Source: Psococerastis gibbosa
Taxonomy: Eukaryota > Arthropoda > Insecta > Psocodea > Psocidae
Reading direction: 5' to 3'
NCBI GenBank assembly: GCA_963971405.1
Contig: OZ020492.1
Span: 18,940,204 to 19,004,203 of the forward strand
Length of the DNA stretch: 64,000 nt
Shown here: piece by piece, positions 63,201-64,000 of the stretch
How positions within the stretch are numbered: position 1 is the stretch's first letter
Layout of the letters: each line of letters begins with the position of its first letter
Notes under the pieces: generated by a model
Databases searched by the model: none
Told to the model about the DNA's origin: nothing
What the model saw: only the letters and a program-made list of their open reading frames with translations
Program-made: the position numbers and the translations under genes

Positions 63201-64000
63201 AAGCCAATATTTATTTTAAGTTCATCCCATTGTTACATTATTTAAACAAGCTATATATTAAAACAACGACAAGCCCTTCCAGTGTTTCCTTTCACCTGGA
63301 GGTCATTAAGGAGTCTGAAATGCATTTCCTTCGCCTATCAAGATATCAAGTTCAATGCCTTTGTCGTGTCAGAAGAATCGTGCGGGGCTTCACCTCAGCC
63401 CGTCCATCTTGTACACTTCTTTCTACGGCCTTGCCTTTGTCAAAGCAGGGATTACGGAGCAAGGCTGTACTCGTCCGATGACCTTTCACCTATCACCTTT
63501 CTCTAGAAATGGACTGCCGCCAAAAAAATTGCATGAAAGCGAGGTTTCTTAGACATGATGGGTACCAGAGTTTCTTTCCATGGGGGGGGGGCTGTTTGAG
63601 TGGTCCGAGCCGACCTTACTTCAGGGGGGGGAGGGCAGCTTTTCCATCATTATATTACACTTAGTTGGAAACCAGGTTTTTAGGCATAAAGAGTGAAGTT
63701 TACGTTATTAGGTCGCAATATGAAACACCTAATGTGCAAATGCGGTTTGGCTGTTCGACTGTGCGAATTATACCAAATGTGCTGTGAGGCCATTGGCTAG
63801 TGAAGGTTGGGATTTTGGAAAAAAATTCCCCCGGGGGGGGGGGAAATTTTGGGTTTGGGGGGTTCCCCCCCCCCCCCCCCGTGCCCGAAAGAAACACTGA
63901 TGCGGACTGCTAGATGATCCTCTTTCCTGCCCACCATTCTATTTGGGATATTCCACGTTATAAATCTTATATACACGCCTGGCAGCCCTTACTTTTCAAG
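63201..64000. other. Right edge, G/C runs, nothing recognised
   Basis: Open frames of 60-80 codons at 63230-63550 overlap in three phases and show no family or splice support. G and C runs at 63580-63630 and 63830-63885 include a palindromic CCCCCGGGGG core, as in MITE interiors here. Confidence 0.4.

Noticed and set aside
63230-63552. Three overlapping frames of 65-83 codons
   Set aside because: Mutually exclusive phases of the same segment with no splice signals or motifs.
1-64000. CRISPR arrays, rRNA genes, LTR or virus-like elements
   Set aside because: No regularly spaced short repeats, no rRNA-like conserved blocks, and no long direct terminal repeats with polymerase or capsid frames were seen.

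Overview
This window looks like a stretch of a large, AT-rich, repeat-packed arthropod genome. The evidence is eukaryotic splice signals, a chitin-binding (peritrophin-like) cuticle gene, a proline/alanine-rich secreted cuticle-like gene, a GEFLamide-type neuropeptide precursor, one pol III tRNA gene, and very many tRNA-derived SINEs and hAT-type MITEs. A crustacean or another non-holometabolan arthropod is my best guess, but nothing here fixes the lineage. No bacterial operons, rRNA, CRISPR array or virus-like element was seen.

Layout. (1) About 11.5 to 1.1 kb, minus strand: the 5' part of a divergent cyclin T-like gene. It has four exons in matching phase, one of them only 14 nt, and it probably runs off the left edge. 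(2) 17.1 to 21.3 kb, plus strand: a complete 120-residue, single-domain CPAP1/CBM14 secreted protein in three exons. Its terminal exon is tandemly duplicated. (3) 26.5 kb, minus strand: an intact tRNA-Ser(GCU). (4) 33.0 to 38.6 kb, plus strand: a three-exon precursor with a signal peptide and three amidated peptides ending EFL, ELL and EFL before GKR. I read it as an arthropod EFLamide (TRH-like) precursor. Its first intron has GC-AG ends. (5) 44.9 to 45.4 kb, plus strand: an unrecognised terminal exon. (6) 57.9 to 48.1 kb, minus strand: a secreted protein rich in Pro, Ala and Gln, with an 8.3 kb intron holding an apparently intact 3.2 kb hAT transposon with a perfect 8-bp target duplication and an 812-residue transposase.

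The remainder is repeats. They include hAT-type MITEs with G or C homopolymer runs, several fold-back elements, a tRNA-derived SINE family with about eleven copies, other SINE-like families, a long dispersed family with an internal CTGT microsatellite, LINE 3' tails, and a 209-bp minisatellite. One fold-back family with at least seven copies carries a core that reads as a hammerhead ribozyme with an almost absent stem III, the variant type known from Penelope-like retroelements.

The genes are unrelated in pathway (transcription elongation, cuticle, neuropeptide signalling). Their common feature is heavy transposon loading of introns, with insertions directly at splice sites and just upstream of start codons. 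Gene models rest on splice-site reading, matching intron phases and remembered family motifs; no search was run.
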